Shown here: positions 25,841-39,160 of the stretch, one piece after another
Layout of the letters: every line of letters starts with the position of its first letter
Numbering within the stretch: position 1 is the stretch's first letter
Assembly: GCA_025345505.1 (NCBI GenBank)
Contig: JANVCC010000011.1
Location: forward strand, 1,243,230 to 1,307,229
DNA length: 64,000 bases
DNA from: Todiramphus chloris collaris
Lineage: Eukaryota > Chordata > Aves > Coraciiformes > Alcedinidae
Direction of reading: 5' to 3'
Position numbers and translations under genes: made by a program
The notes under the pieces: model-generated
Databases searched by the model: none
The model's input: the letters and a program-made list of their open reading frames with translations, nothing else
Told to the model about the DNA's origin: nothing

Positions 25841-28800
25841 CATGATGCCACAGCTCTTGCCAGCTCTTATTTCTGTGTCACACTCTGCCTTTATTTTTCA
25901 TTCCTTGTACAGAAATGCTGATCCATGTGAACTCTAAGTGATTTGGACACTAGCTTATTTGGGGAGGAGAGTCTTGGCAAAGGAAAACAAATACAGGAGT
26001 TAGAAAAACTATCACCTTTGAGCGATACTCTAAAAAGTGTTGCCTGATGGAAATTAAACTCAGCCAGCTAAACAGTTGAAGTAAACAGGCCCTGAGAGAA
26101 AGAAGCTCAGTCCCTTGTGCAGTTTTATTCTGTCAGTAACTTCAGGCACAGCTGAAAAGATTCTCTCTGCTTTTCTTCCTATTCCCTAGCAAGATGTGTA
26201 AATACCACTGTGAGTTTTCGTGTGGTATCCATCACCGTGATGTAAAAATCTCAAGATGATGTGTGATGATCTGAGCAAATCTGAAAATGGTGGTCCAAAA
26301 TATCGAAGCCATGATTTCTGTATCACTCATCGGTAGATTGGAAGGGGTACAGGTTATGGATGATCACCTTCAGTCCGAATAAGCATAAGCAGAGGTGGGG
26401 GATGGTTTTGTTAAATGGGAATTGTTTTCAAAGCATAGATATCTGTTCTTCTCTTCTGGTGTGTCCTGGCTTTCAGTACCTCATAATGGGAAGCTTTAGT
26501 TTACGTCTTACAGGTTTTGCCATAATATAACCAGGGTTTGATGTTTTTTTTTTTCCTATAGGTGATACAGTCATTAGCAAGACAAAACACATTTTTTGGC
26601 TAGATAATATTTTAAAACATGTAGGAATATTAAGCACAGTTCTCCGGGAGTATCACATTCCCTCGTTCTCTCTGACCTGCCCCCCTCCAATATGAATGTC
26701 TATGCCTCATTTCCTTCTCACCTCCAAAACGTGTATGAATAGTTGTTCATTTTTTAACTACTTTAAGGCTAATGATTCTAAACAATGCTTCTTAGTACTT
26801 CCTAATAATATAAATGGAAATTAGGCTTTACAGGGAGTCTAGCTCAAGGGGAAAACTGGCTAGACTTTCATAATTGGGCATTGCTGTTGAGCACGTACAT
26901 AGCAGAGTACAGATGCCCACTGTCTTGTGGATCATATCCGATTACATATATTTAAACAAGCATAAAAGCCACCAGCTGTTAAGCATGAAGATTTGAAGGA
27001 ATTTTTTGTTTTCAGGATACTGTAGGTGAGTCATCTGATACCCTCTGCCACAAACCATTTTGTAAAGTATTTCCAGGCTGTCCTTCATTTGCAGGGTAAG
27101 AGCAGGAACAGATGAGGCAGCAGTGATGGGGTTTTCTTATCTACTGATTCGCTTGCACTGCGTGGTTTGTTTGGTTCTGTTGTTGCTGGTCTTCAGTTTC
27201 CTTTCTTAGCACTGTAGCTGGGTTTTGCTGAATTTAAGTTCTGTCATATCATAATCACACTGGTAAGAAACAAACATTTACACTGTATTTGGTTTCCCTT
27301 TGAACAGGACTGGTTTTAACTCCTGGCCCACTCATCATCCTCACTTTTGCTTTTGACCTTCTGTATTTCTTACAGAGACCATCTGTATTTCTTTGCAGTC
27401 TGGAATGGAATTGAATCCCCTAGATATTGGGGGCAACTGAAATATGTAGTTATTTCAGGCTTAACCTCTTTCTCTGGTCTGCGCCATTTTATGTTTGAGT
27501 ACAAAATAGTTTTTTCACCCCTTCAGATTAAAACCAAACAAAAACTCCCACAGCTTTTATAGAAGGAGCCCACCTATTCCATGCTTCTATCGGAGCGAAT
27601 CTGTCTTTAAAGCCTCTGCTTGAGGCTTTCACAAACTCCATGGTTCGTGAAAGCTGGGAGCTCTGGGGCAGCCCTTGGCCTTGTTGAAGCTCTGCAGAGT
27701 CCAGTGCCTTTGTATCAAGGCTTTATTGCTTTGCTGGATCCCTCTGCCTGGTGAGATTTGTGTTGTTTTGGTTTCTCAGACGTGACACTTAAATGATGAA
27801 TACGTGTTTTCACATCCCAACACGCGTGATTTATTGCAGCAAGCTTGCAGGTCTACAAGCTCTGCTTCCCTCTTCATATCTCTCCTGGCACCTATATTCT
27901 GCTGTGTTTACTTTTCTTCCCCCTTACCCCTACAGCAAAATATTATTTGTACTGCGTGTAGATGGAATCAAGACAGATCTGTTGGTTCCTGCACACACTG
28001 TTACAGGGGCTACAGAGCTGCAAAAAGTTATTTTTCTAATATCTGGATGTTGACTCCTGAGGTGAAAGATGATGAGCCAGAACTGTTGTTGATTTAGACT
28101 GTCTCTGTTGTGGTCCCCCAAAATCTTCTGTTTTCTTTTGTGAACAGTTCTCTGTTTCCAGGTTTTTAGTTGTGGAGTCTCATTGGCTTCTAGAAAAGCA
28201 GCTCATTTTTAAGATTAGCTTTTGCTGATGCAGAAGGCCCTATGCATTTTTTCTCTTAAATTCTTTTATTTTGATTCTGCAGCTTATTCCATCTTTTAAG
28301 ACCAAATCTCTACTTAAATATAGCCTGTACATTTTGAACATTGTTCTATTCCTTTTTGCATGTTCACATTTATCTCTCACAAGTGAGGCTCTTTGAATCA
28401 TCGTTGCATTACATCAAGAGACTCTTTCATTTTCTCTCCTTATTCTTCAGCTTAATTTTATTTACTCTGTGTAACTTTTGAGGGCTGGTCTTTGTTATTA
28501 ATGGCAAGTGAAGAGTACACTGCAAACTTGAGCAGTCCAGTGAGAAGTTTTTGGGTTTTTTTTTTCTTTTTTTTTCCCCTAGTGAATAAATTAGACAATG
28601 GGCTTATCTAATGCTGGCAAACATGAGATACTCCTTTATAAGGTCTTGTCTGTAGTCAGGGAGATGTCCTTTTGAGCCTGCTTTGAAAAACTTTACTTGA
28701 AAATACTTGCACTTCAAGGCTTAAATTTGGGTTTCAGAGGTACGTCGTGATTTATATACTACTAGATTCAAGAGGAGCCTAAAACTTAATTTTTGACTTA

Positions 28801-31800
28801 AGAAAACTCTGGTGGCTTAATTTATGAAGATTTTTTTTTTCTTTTTTAAAAAAAAAGTGTATGTCAGAATTTCTCAGCTGCAAAAGATGCAATTTCATCT
28901 TAACTGCATGTTGGCAGCCTCTTTGCAGTCCTGTCACTATTGTGCATTATTTAACCAGTAATCTCTAAGAAGGTGAGAAACTATTATTGCTTTTTAGCAC
29001 AGTTGACATGATATTGGCTTGGGGCTGTGCTTGGAGCTTCAAACATTTCAGATGGCTATAAACCAACTTAAACACCTTCATTTAGCATTCTTACTGCCAT
29101 GAGGTCATAGTTTGCAACAAAAAAGATCAAATGGTGTTTAACTCGGGGTTTTTGGGAGTTTGTTGTTTTGTAGTTTTGTTTGGTTTGTTTTTGTTGTGGG
29201 TTTTTTTTTTTAAAATATTCTCATACCAAAGAACTGTAGCTGTGGATTTTGGTTTTTGTCCAGACAATCAAGATTTAGTATTTTAACCAGCTGTGATCCA
29301 GTAATGTCCCTCAGAGGAAACATTTTGTGGGGAGGAGAAGATACATATTTGAGCCCATGAATTGTATTCTGTCTCTCGTACTGCTTTACAGTTTCACTGA
29401 GCCCCTTGCAGACAGACTAAATAATCACAAATGGATCTGACTAAAGAAACTTTTTTTTCCTGTTATCAAAACTGCGGCTGACAACCAGCATCCATTCACT
29501 AAGAAATTAACTTTAAAATTGTTTGTGTCTTTCTTCAGTTGTTTAATCTTGCCTGTTTACAGCACAGAGTCTGTGTCTTGGGCCTTAGGCCTGTGTGAAT
29601 GTCCAAATGGACTAATTAACTAGTGAAAACTCATATGTTCAAGAGAAAACAGCTACTTCATAGTTTTGCTGCCAGTAAAACTTACAGCTGAAGTTATCCT
29701 ATTATGAATTGGCTTTTGATTTGGATGCAATTGAAACACTGAGATAGGTGGTGATGTAATACTCTTATCTGTAGTGTCCAATAAATCTGAGATTTCCCTT
29801 CTTTTCTTCCTTTTTATTTTTCCCTTTTTTTTTCTCTTTGGGTTTGCTTTTTTCTTGTTTTTTTCTTTAAATTTAGAAACCTTGCTTCCTCATAGGAACT
29901 ATATGTACTCCTATATGTAACCAGTTCTAGTCTGATCCATCTTGATGACAAAAAGTCATTAAGGGCAGATGGCAGTAGTTCATCAAGTCAATTTTTATAC
30001 TCTACTAGTCACAGGCCATTCTTTTGGGGCAGGTGTCCACATCTGTTTGTGCTCTCAGAAGATCAACCAGCTCAACCTCACTAAGTAAGGTCAAGGTTGG
30101 ACCTTCAAACTCTTTCACTGGTCATACCTTACAGTCTTTAAAGTTTCTGGGCAATTGGATGATAGTTTCCTAATGCAACTTGCTTTTTCAATACATTTTG
30201 TTTATTCCATGAGCAGTGAAGCCGATAAAGCATCTTCTCTGGAGTTTGCCTTGATGCAGTGCTATGAATTCTGGTAACAGTACAGCCTTTTCCTTAAGGA
30301 AAATGCAAACGGAGTAGAGACCCTCCATCATCTACTTGTTTTCAAGAAGATTAATAGCAACACAGTATTTCTGAGCTCTGTGCCTCTCTGTAAACATTAC
30401 TTTGGAATCAAAAGCTCAATTTGACTTCTCATTCTCACCTGGAGGGAGGTGGTGGAACAGGAAAAGACCCTTTGACTTAGCAGCTTAACCTACATTGTAC
30501 CTAGAGCCATTTTGGGGTTTACTTGCCTGCAAAACTACGACCGTTGGTCTACTCAGAACTATACAGAGAGCTATTCATCTTCTCATGTTGGCCTTCTAGA
30601 CACTCATCACTCAGCTGAAACTAGTTGCCTAGATTGTCCCTGTGGTCAAGAAGAGACACCTTGAGAGGGTGATTACCCCACTAATCCTAAATGGCTTTCA
30701 ATAGGGTGTTACTCTTCTCTCCACTGCTCATTTTCTTTCTCCAGGGACTGTGGAAGGAGCTGAGGCAATGAACTCGTGGATGGCTGATCTCCAAAGTCCT
30801 TTATACATATTTACTTTTACCTAAATTAATGCCTTAGATAATATTTGATAAGCAGTTAAGCCATTCTATTGACATAATTCCTGATTTCTCAGATTTGGGC
30901 TGTTATTCCCATACTTATCCCTGATTGAAGCTAAACCCATCCCATTCATAGTTATTGGCAGCAGCATACGGTTTCAGAAATCTGCCTGCATGTGTCTCCA
31001 GCAGCTTAAAACCTGGTTTTGCTGTCTTAAGTAAGGTCTGTTTCATTGCCTGTAGCTTAAAGAACCTGGCTGCAAGTGCTTTTTGTTCTAATACATTAGT
31101 TTAAATGCTTGCATGATAAATGAAGATCATTCCTGCTTTACTGCCCTGTGGGGCAGCCCTTATGTACTCTATTAACTGGGAAGTTATTTTGTAGATGAGG
31201 GAGATTAGCTTTGTATTGCTGCTATGTTCAGGCTGTTAGATCACTTAGTATAGATCATTCTGCCAGTCCAACTTACTAAGGAAGGGAAGATTTTTTTTGG
31301 CTGCTGGACTAAAGAGTTATTGTTCAGGCATACATAACGTGTTAGCTTTGAATAGCCTTGTCATAACAAGCTCTTTAAAAACTCTCCTGGTCCTGCAAAC
31401 TAATTAATTTCTCACCCTTCTGCCTGTAAGGCCTAGATTTACAAAGGAATTTAGGCATGTTTCTTTTTTTAGAAGGAACTTAAATTTGCATGCCCACAAG
31501 AAGAGCTTGTAAAGCTGCTTCTTTCAATCTCTTTAGCACCACAGTTTTCATGTTAGTTTACTCAGATACTTACATTTCTTCTGCAGTTGCTTCTTTCTTC
31601 TGTTGCATAGAAAAAAAGTGCTGTTTTGCATAAATTGGGCTGATCAGCACTTGCTGAAGGCAATTAGGCATTCTTATGCCATACGTAAGTCTTAGCCCTT
31701 TGAGGAGTGTAATCTAAGAGAAATGAATTTGAGCAAGTTTGAAGCAAGACAAATAAGAGTAGGAGGTATTAGTGATTCAGATGGTGAACAGGCTTTGCCT

Positions 31801-31831
31801 TAAGTTTGATCTCTCCAGGAATTGTGTTTTG

Positions 31832-32107
31832 CATGACGATGTGTCTCTGCAACTGCAGGCACTAGGATTGAAACCAGGATTGCTTCCTGCTCTTTTTTTC
31901 CCTACATGTCATCCTCACTGGAGATGGCTTTTAATCCTGGGAGATCTTGCATCTTGTGCCACAAGGTGATATATTCAGCAGTAGAGCTCCAGAGCTGTCT
32001 CTAGGCTGGTGTTCAGGCCACTGGGTTTATAACTTGCCTCCCGACTGCTCACATTTTAGGCAAGAGTTTTTATTGCTAAAATATTGTGTAAAGAGTAGAT
32101 AGTGTTG
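31832..32107 (+). repeat. Unidentified segment joined to CR1, inverted copy B
   Basis: This is the counterpart of 13481-13756 in opposite orientation, with about four differences over roughly 265 bp before the match frays near 31832. It leads directly into the CR1 block at TGACACCAAGCTGAGTGG. The 65-codon frame from 31772 crosses it and shows nothing recognisable. Confidence 0.8.
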
Positions 32108-32935
32108 TGACACCAAGCTGAGTGGTACAATTGACATGCTTGAGGCATGGGATGCCATCCAGAGAAACCTGGAGGAGCTGAAGGCATGGAACCAGGTGAA
32201 CCTCATGAGGTATCAGTACAGGCCAGGGGATGAGGGGGTGGAGAACAGCATTGTGGAGAAGGACTGGGGATGCTGGTGGATGAAAATATGGACACAAACC
32301 AGCAATGCACTCACAGTCCAGAAGCCAATGGCATCCTGGGCTGCATCCAGAGCAGCATGGGCAGCAGGGCAGGGAGGGGATTCTGCCCCTCTGCTCTGCT
32401 CCTGGGAGACCCCCCCTGCAGAGCTGGGTCCAGCTCTGGAATCCTCAGCACAGGAGAGACAGGGACTTGTTGGAGTGGGGCCAGAGGAGACCACAGTAAT
32501 TCTGGGAGGGCTGGAACCCCTCTGCTGTGAGGCGAGGCTGAGAGAGTTGGGGTTGTTCAGCCTGGAGAAGAGAAGGCTCCAGGGAGACCTTCTTGTGGCC
32601 TTTCAGTACTTCAGGAGGGCCTATAAGAAAGATGGGGGACAGTCTTTTTAGTAGGTCCTGTTGTTACAGGACAAGGCATAACAGTGTTAAACTAAAAGAG
32701 AGGAGATTCAGATAAGGACTAATTTCTTTACAGTGAGGGTGGTGAAGCACTGGCCTAGGTTTTGCACATAGGTGGTAGATGCCCTATCCCTGGAAACATT
32801 CCAGGTGAGGTTGTGTGGGGCTCTGAGCAACCTGCTGTAGTTGCAGATGTCCCTGCTCCTTGCATGGGGGTTGGACTAGATGACATCTCTACTTATCTCT
32901 TAAATGCCTATTTCTACCTTTGGATGGTTGAATGA
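32108..32935 (+). mobile_element. CR1 LINE, chimeric copy B of the inverted pair
   Basis: It runs from TGACACCAAGCTGAGTGG through CCAATGGCATCCTGGGCTGC, CTGGAACCCCTCTGCTGTGA and GGGGGTTGGACTAGATGAC, with a decayed 3' terminus. It shares with copy A the deletion of about 60 bp after CCTCATGAGG and the same upstream junction. Identity to copy A looks like 88-90% in the first 450 bp and about 75% in the last 300 bp. The 171-codon frame 32136-32651 is CR1 3'UTR sequence, not a gene. Confidence 0.88.
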
Positions 32936-33336
32936 AATCCAGAGAAATGGCAGTTTCCTATAAAACCTTCTTGTCATTGTGCCTGGATCAGGAGATAGGG
33001 AGCCCTCACTTCTGCATGGGTTGTTGCAGATGTGATGCTTTTGATGTCAAACTTTTCCCCTACTTTGCCAAAGGATGCAAATGTCTTGTACCTTAACTTC
33101 TGCAACTAGAGTATAGACTTTTCCACGTGTATCTGCTAAAGTCTCTTGGTGAATCTGGACCCAAACTGCCTGTAGAACAACTAACATTACATCTGTTCAT
33201 CTGTCCTCTCTTGCATATGGAGGAAAAAAGTCATCCTTTTCTGCCTGTATATCTTATGTTGTTCCTAGTCTTTTTTTTATTTCAAATGTGTGGGGTTGTT
33301 TCTCCAGAGTCTGCAGCCCTCCTGCATTCCAGTTCA

Positions 33337-33460
33337 TGGAATCATGGAATTGTTTAGACTGGTAAAGACCTTTCAGATCATCAAGTCCAACTGTTAACTC
33401 AGCACTGCCAAGTCCACCACTAAACCATGTCACTCAGCACCCCATTTGACTCATCCCTGA
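33337..33460 (-). mobile_element. CR1 LINE 3' end
   Basis: ATGGAATCATGGAATTGTTT, then ATCATCAAGTCCAACTGTTA and CCACTAAACCATGTCACTCA. It is the same subfamily as the outer CR1 at 24889, truncated at about 125 bp. Confidence 0.85.
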
Positions 33461-33655
33461 CATTTTGATAGAAACAAAACAGAGTGATTTTTTTATCTTT
33501 GCTGTTTTAGGGGATGTAATACTGGAGTCAGTTCTGGGAACAGCCCATTTCTTTTGGGAAGAGGTGGCAATAAGTGGCCTTCAAGTTTGAAAAGGAGCTT
33601 GTGTTCTCGTACACACCACCTTCTTTTTGAATTACATACAACCTAGTGATTTTAA

Positions 33656-33830
33656 ATCATAGAATATGAGGTTGGAAAGGACCTCAAGGATCATCTGGGC
33701 CAACCTTTCTTGGCAAAAGCACAGTCTAGACAAGCTGGCCCAGCACACCCCGTCCAGCTGAATCTTAAAAGTGTCCAATGTTGGAGATTCCACCACTTCC
33801 CTGGGGAGATTATTCTCATGGCTGATAGGT
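33656..33830 (-). mobile_element. CR1 LINE 3' end
   Basis: ATCATAGAATATGAGGTTGG, then GGATCATCTGGGCCAACCTT and GGAGATTCCACCACTTCCCT. It is yet another CR1 subfamily, about 175 bp long. Confidence 0.85.
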
Positions 33831-34699
33831 CCAGACTTAGGAGCACATTTTATACAGCTCATTCTAGAGCTGCAAAAATCAAGTGTGTTTTGACCTTTGT
33901 ATCTTGAATTGACAATACAATACAAACAAAACAAATCAAACTTCATCATCAGGGGTTTTTTTCCCCCTGAACCTAAAATACTAGACTGAGCACAGAACCC
34001 ATCTTTCCTCGGCTCTCTATTTTAAGCCTTCTGCAGTTGCAAAGCAGTGGAGCACCACAGTGTACACATCCAAGTTCTTGAAGCACTAATCTCTCAGCTT
34101 TCCTGCCTGGAGGCTCCCTTTGTACTTTTCAAGACTTAGGCAGACTTGGGCTCCTCTTAGCAGCAAGACTAGTCCCAGTCTGTGCTTTTGGCTTGGTTTT
34201 GTAAGGAAGAAGGAAGCCTTTCCTGCATAGTTCCACCATATGCAATCACTGCTTGTCTTTGCTTCTGTGCCTTGAGTTAGGACATGCATCTTGCCACATC
34301 TCTGGTGGAACATGCAGATCACCATGTCACATGCTGTCCTGTCCAAGTAGAAGGGAAATAATCCATCTCTGCAATATCTTTGTCTGGAATTGGAAAGGCA
34401 GCAGAACCTTGGGTATTTTGCACTGAAAAGCTCTATCTAATAACAAAGCATCTTATAACTTGAACAGTGATCTGTAGTAATCATTTATCATTTGTCCATG
34501 AGAAATTAGTTCATGTAAACATAGAATAATGTGCCCTTGGACCCAGAGAAGTGTCTTCAATGATCTCTGGCTTTGTGGATATATGCACATCTTGGAATTA
34601 CGGTAAATTCCTAAAACTTACCATTTATTTTAAAGTTTCTTATAACTCCATACAGAGCAAAGCGCCTTATTTTACTGCGTTTTCCTATCACGACAAGCC

Positions 34700-34822
34700 C
34701 TTGTAAAAAGACCCTCCACATCTTTCCTGTAGGCTCCCTTCAGATACTGACAAGCCCCAATAAGGTCTCCCCAGATTCTTCTCTTCTCCAGGCTGAACAA
34801 CCCCAACTCTCTCTGCCTGAAT
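34700..34822 (-). mobile_element. CR1 LINE internal scrap
   Basis: CCCAATAAGGTCTCCCCAGA, then CCAGGCTGAACAACCCCAAC, TCTCTCTGCCTGA. Only the middle of the 3'UTR remains and neither terminus is present. Confidence 0.8.
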
Positions 34823-36497
34823 AAAGGCAGAAAGCACTAGGCTGGGAGAAGGGGAGGGGAAAACAGACCATCCCCAGCATGTCTGCAGTGCACATTGCCG
34901 AAGTTCACAAGTGTCCCGCCTCAGATTCTTGCATTTATTGTATTACGTCATTTTAAAAAATGAACAGTTGAAGTATTCTGAAGTCTCTGGTCAGTAAGGG
35001 ACTAGAGCTCTCCTCTCCAAGATCATAGATACAGTGCTTATTAGCATCCGTGGCACACTCTGCTTTCTGTTTTGTCACCTTGGTTGAGAATGCTCCAAAC
35101 CTTTGCAAACAAAGCTGCCGGTGCTATGAAGAGGTGGCATTAAAAAAGGTCTGAAACAGCAGTTGTATTCTCAGAAGAAAGTTGATTTTCTTTCTAGCTG
35201 CATGTGTGGCACATATCTCACTACTTCACTGTCCACAACCATAAATTCTGAAAAACAACTATTCCTGAAGGTAATTTGAGGGTTTTATGGCAGAGAAGAA
35301 AGCCCTACGTGTGCGTTAAGGGGCAGCCTGGATAGACGTAAGATGGGGGAGGAAATTAAAAAGCAGTAGAAGTCCAAGTTGCCCTCCCACAGGGTTGCAT
35401 GTTTTTCACAGAGGGACGTTTTGCGATGTAGTTTATCCTATTTACAAAGGGGAGGGGGGAAAAAAAAATGATTGTGGAAAAGGATTCACGCCAGGGACTA
35501 CTAACTGCTATTCCCAGACTTTCCCCTGTAAACATATCCCAAAATGTTTCAGGCCTTGGGTAGAAGGAGTTTCTTTTAGATGGAGTTAATGAAGGAGACT
35601 CGTACTGACAGCAGTTGAATCATGGAGTTATACATTCAGCAGATCGGTAATAACTGTATTTTTTATTTTAAATTTGGAAGGAAAATGAACTGGTTGCTTA
35701 AGTTAATGTCCAACATGCTATTTGCATATAGAGTGGTGATGATATTTGGATAAGGATTAAGCCGATGAAGGAAAATTCACATAACACACCCCAGATGATG
35801 TAAAGTAGATGTCACAAATTATAGAACCTGAGACAGCGTCAGCGGTCTGTGGAACTGTATTGACTAGTAAAATCAAACTAGTAAATTAAGCTTGATTAGT
35901 GCATTTTCCTCAAGAAACCGAGGTTGACGTTTGTCCAAAAAATTTTGGAATGATTGGCACAGAAAAGCAGAAGATCTGGCAAAAATAATCCTCTGCTAAT
36001 AACAAAGTTAGTGTGTGTTTTTTCTCCTTTGTGCAGCTGTCAGGAAAGTCCACTGTTGGAAGAAGTCGCTTGTTGAGGCTTCGGCCATTATTACTCACTT
36101 TTGAAGAGTTTATGATGGTCTAGTACAGGCCATAAATACATAAATAAACGTTCAACAGTAATAATTCATAAAGTACAGCTTGGTCCTATAAAATGGCGTT
36201 AACAGTACGAATTAACATAACGTGGTGGTTTCTTGGGTGATTGACTCTTCAAACCATAGAGCTTTGTAAATGTTCCTACACAACCTTACTGGGTTTCAGT
36301 AAAGCTGTCCTCTGGGGTGCCTTCTGTAGCTCATACAGCATTAAACACGTTTGGGGTTTTAGCACTTTAGGATACAAGTAGTTGGCCAAAGGGAGCCTGG
36401 AGTTGTGATAAAATAATTGCTTCAGCCTTTGGTTAAACATCTGTATTGCTTGTGAGCGTGCCTGACAGCTGTGATTTATCCTTTCCTCCTTTTACAG

Positions 36498-37200
36498 TGA
36501 TCGACACCATACATCCAGTGCAATTCCCGTTCCAAAGAGACAGAGCTCTAGCTTCGGCAGATTGGATATTGGCTTTTCCAGTGGGCTTCCTTCTCCAGAT
36601 AAAGGACTCCGAAAACGAGCCAGCACAGGAAATGAAAGACTACAGTACAAAACTCCTCCTCCTAGTTACAACTCCGCTTTAACGCAGCCTGTTGCCATCA
36701 CAGCCCGTGTAGGAGAGTTAGACAAAAAACCTGGGTCAATATCTTCTTCCTTGGATACCTCTATGGACTCCGCGAAAGGAAACGCCAAGAAAGGCGAGAA
36801 CTTGTGCGGCAGTTTAAATGGAGAAAATGGGAGCCTAAACAATACCCAAGACCGACAGGAGTCTTTCCTAGGACATACTAGTGCAATAAATGGGGCATTT
36901 TTGCCTGGTGAGTGCTCTGCCACTGCAAGCAACGAGCAGCCCTGCGAGTTTCGGCCCTCCCTCGGCCCTGTCCTTTGCTGCACCGTGGAGCAAGCAGAGG
37001 AGATCATGGGGATGGAAGCAACGGGGTTCAGCACGGGAGATCAGCTAGAAGACTTTAACTCTATCCCAGTGGAGCACGCTGTGGCGGTGGAGTGTGACGA
37101 ACAAGTCCTAGGGGAGTTTGAGGAGTTCTCTCGGAGGATCTATGCACTGAATGAAAACATGTCCAGCTTCCGCAGACCGCGTAAAAGTTCGGACAAGTGA
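36498..37200 (+). CDS. UVRAG: UVRAG, last coding exon (regulatory C-terminal tail)
   Basis: The first T completes a cysteine codon. The exon then encodes 233 residues from [15 protein letters not shown] to [11 protein letters not shown] and stops at TGA 37198-37200. The length and both ends agree with human UVRAG residues 467-699, so human numbering transfers by adding 466, at least near the motifs. UVRAG partners Beclin 1 in VPS34 complex II and also binds HOPS/class C Vps proteins on late endosomes. Visible sites: PSPDK serine at 36592-36594 (human S498, mTORC1), lysine at 36649-36651 (K517, SMURF1), PPSY within [10 protein letters not shown] with its serine at 36664-36666 (S522, CK1; PPxY binds WW domains), and serines equivalent to S550 and S571. 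The site assignments are from memory of the human literature. The tail ends with two conserved blocks, [17 protein letters not shown] and [18 protein letters not shown]. The middle (about residues 95-155 of this exon) is variable, low in hydrophobic residues and probably disordered. Confidence 0.97.
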
Positions 37201-37290
37201 GCTGGGACAGGGATTTGATAGCAGACATTGAGGTGATATCAGTGATCTGGAATAGAGATAAAATTGCACTTATTCTTTATATTATAAAAA

Positions 37291-37303
37291 AATAAAAAAT
37301 AAA
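37291..37303 (+). promoter_or_regulatory. UVRAG: Proximal polyadenylation signals (two AATAAA)
   Basis: Two AATAAA hexamers, 37291-37296 and 37298-37303, lie in an A-rich run about 90 nt after the UVRAG stop. The A-rich setting and the lack of a clear GT-rich element directly downstream make their use uncertain. If used they would give a very short 3'UTR. Confidence 0.35.
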
Positions 37304-38464
37304 AAAGCTAAAGCTATTCCTATGGTATTAGACAAATGGACTTGAGCACGATAACACAGGTTCATGATATATTCACAGCCCAGGTAAATTTTTATTCTGC
37401 TTCCAGTCCTCTTTGTCTGGTATTTGTAATCTGTTGGAAATGTGGGGTTTTTTTAGGCATTGGAATCCATTTATAAAGGCTTTCCTGGAAACAACTTCTA
37501 GTGCTGATCAGGCCCTTGTGTGAATATTTGTTAATTTTTTAATTATTATTTAGAGTTAAATTTATTTTAATCTTTTCAGAAGATGAAAAAAAAGTTAATT
37601 TAAAAATACCATAAATTACCATTTATGGGAAGACCTCTTTACCTTTTCCGATGTACTCCTGTGTTTTCTTGAGCAATGTAGTCAGTGTTACAGAAATATC
37701 ATGGATTTATTATAATTGGACAGCTTTCTCTTGGCTGTGACCTGTAGCCTTTGAAGTTCTAGTTTGCACTGATGGGTCTTCAGTTGGCGGTGTAAACTTG
37801 CCAGAGAATGAGCACCTGTGTGATATCTGCAGTTTCCTTGCACCTGCTTCATCAGAAATGACATTTTCCCCCACTCCTTTCCTTAATACTCCCTGTTCCT
37901 ACCAGTGGAAGACTTGAGGACTAAATTCCTTCTAAGGTTTTGTTTAAAAATCTCAGCCTGACCATTCCCCACTTTGGTTGGGCGCAGACCTAGACCTCAT
38001 CAGCAGAGACCTGATGAACTCTTAGTCTGCTTAATTAAGTGGGGTCCAGTTGCCACCCTCAGAGGTGTCCAACAGGGACAGCATGCTGGGAGGCACTTCA
38101 CAGGCATCTTCATAAAAACCCAGACTGAAAATGCAGTCAGCACTTTGGAATTAGGCAAATTTGTGGAATCACTCCACCCTCAGCAGAAAGGAGGCACTTA
38201 ACATTTTTTTTTTTTTTAAATCTAAATTAATATCCCTTTAACCATCTGTACTCTAAAGGAAGAATCTTCCAGCAGTGCACTGGAGGTGCTGTTTGCTCTT
38301 AAGTAGGTTACCACTGGCACATGTGTTCAGCTGCACTAATGGGAAAGCAATTTGCAGCCTGCTTTGTGATTCCTGGTGTTTGTTTCAGTTTGGGTTTCAG
38401 TGTTCTTGTATACCCAAGAATTAGGGCTTGGTTGTAAGCTCTCAAATATAAAAATATATAGCAG

Positions 38465-38470
38465 AATAAA
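38465..38470 (+). promoter_or_regulatory. UVRAG: Candidate intermediate polyadenylation signal
   Basis: This AATAAA is followed within about 30-50 nt by a T-rich segment (GGCTTTTTTTCC and nearby). It could give a 3'UTR of about 1.3 kb. The support is sequence context only. Confidence 0.35.
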
Positions 38471-39093
38471 AAAAACCCCACTTCATCATGCCTGGCTTTT
38501 TTTCCTCCCTGGTCTATGCTTTCTTTTGAACCAATGACCTAGTCCTTTTTCCTAACTTCACCATAAGCCTAGACTAAATTAACTTTTTAAAGGTGGATAT
38601 GTATAATCTCAACTATCTGTTGTTAAAACAAGGCGTGTATGTGAGAACCAGTATACGTAATAGCACTGCTCTAGAATATGCATTTTTTTCCAGGTAACAC
38701 CTTAATGATTGTATTAAATGTATATTCACATTTCTTCTGTTAGCCTTTAATGGTTGTGTCTGCAACTGAGCTGTTGGAATGAGCTTTTCTAGAGTGATTC
38801 ATTGTCTTTGGTCAGTCCCAGTACGATGTGCTGGATGGAAGCACTAGAAAGCAATAGACCTTGATTCTGTAAGACCTTGAACATGTTTCCAGGTGCAAAC
38901 TCAGGCATTAAGTTGGACACATTCCTGAGTATCTTCTCTCCTGAACAAGCTCCTCTGTTCCAACCTCATGAAAAGCTTCCCTAAATGCTGCAGCAGCTTA
39001 AACCACTGCCATCATCTCTGAGAAGAGATAGGTAGGAAATTCTCACTGTGCTTTGGCGTAGAGAGACAGAAATGAGCACCTGAAAGCTCAGCA

Positions 39094-39160
39094 CTTACAG
39101 AACTGTAGAGTCATTTTGCTTGGAAGAGACCTTTCAGAACGTCCAGTCCCTGACGTGGGC
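39094..39160 (-). repeat. CR1 3' tail remnant
   Basis: ACAGAACTGTAGAGTCATTT, then GCTTGGAAGAGACCTTTCAG and AACGTCCAGTCC resemble the antisense CR1 terminus. It is short and diverged, and lies within the putative 3'UTR of UVRAG. Confidence 0.6.

Noticed and set aside
29880..30800. Stretch with balanced composition that looked like a decayed gene
   Set aside because: Reading the frames gave only short pieces broken by stops and no recognisable protein.
32136..32651. 171-codon plus-strand open frame, and similar frames at 13087-13512 and 41316-41678 with the same peptides
   Set aside because: All three lie in CR1 3'UTR sequence and recur because the repeat recurs, in both orientations. This part of CR1 is not coding.
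36666..37034. 122-codon minus-strand frame
   Set aside because: It is the antisense shadow of the UVRAG last exon, whose codon pattern keeps it open.
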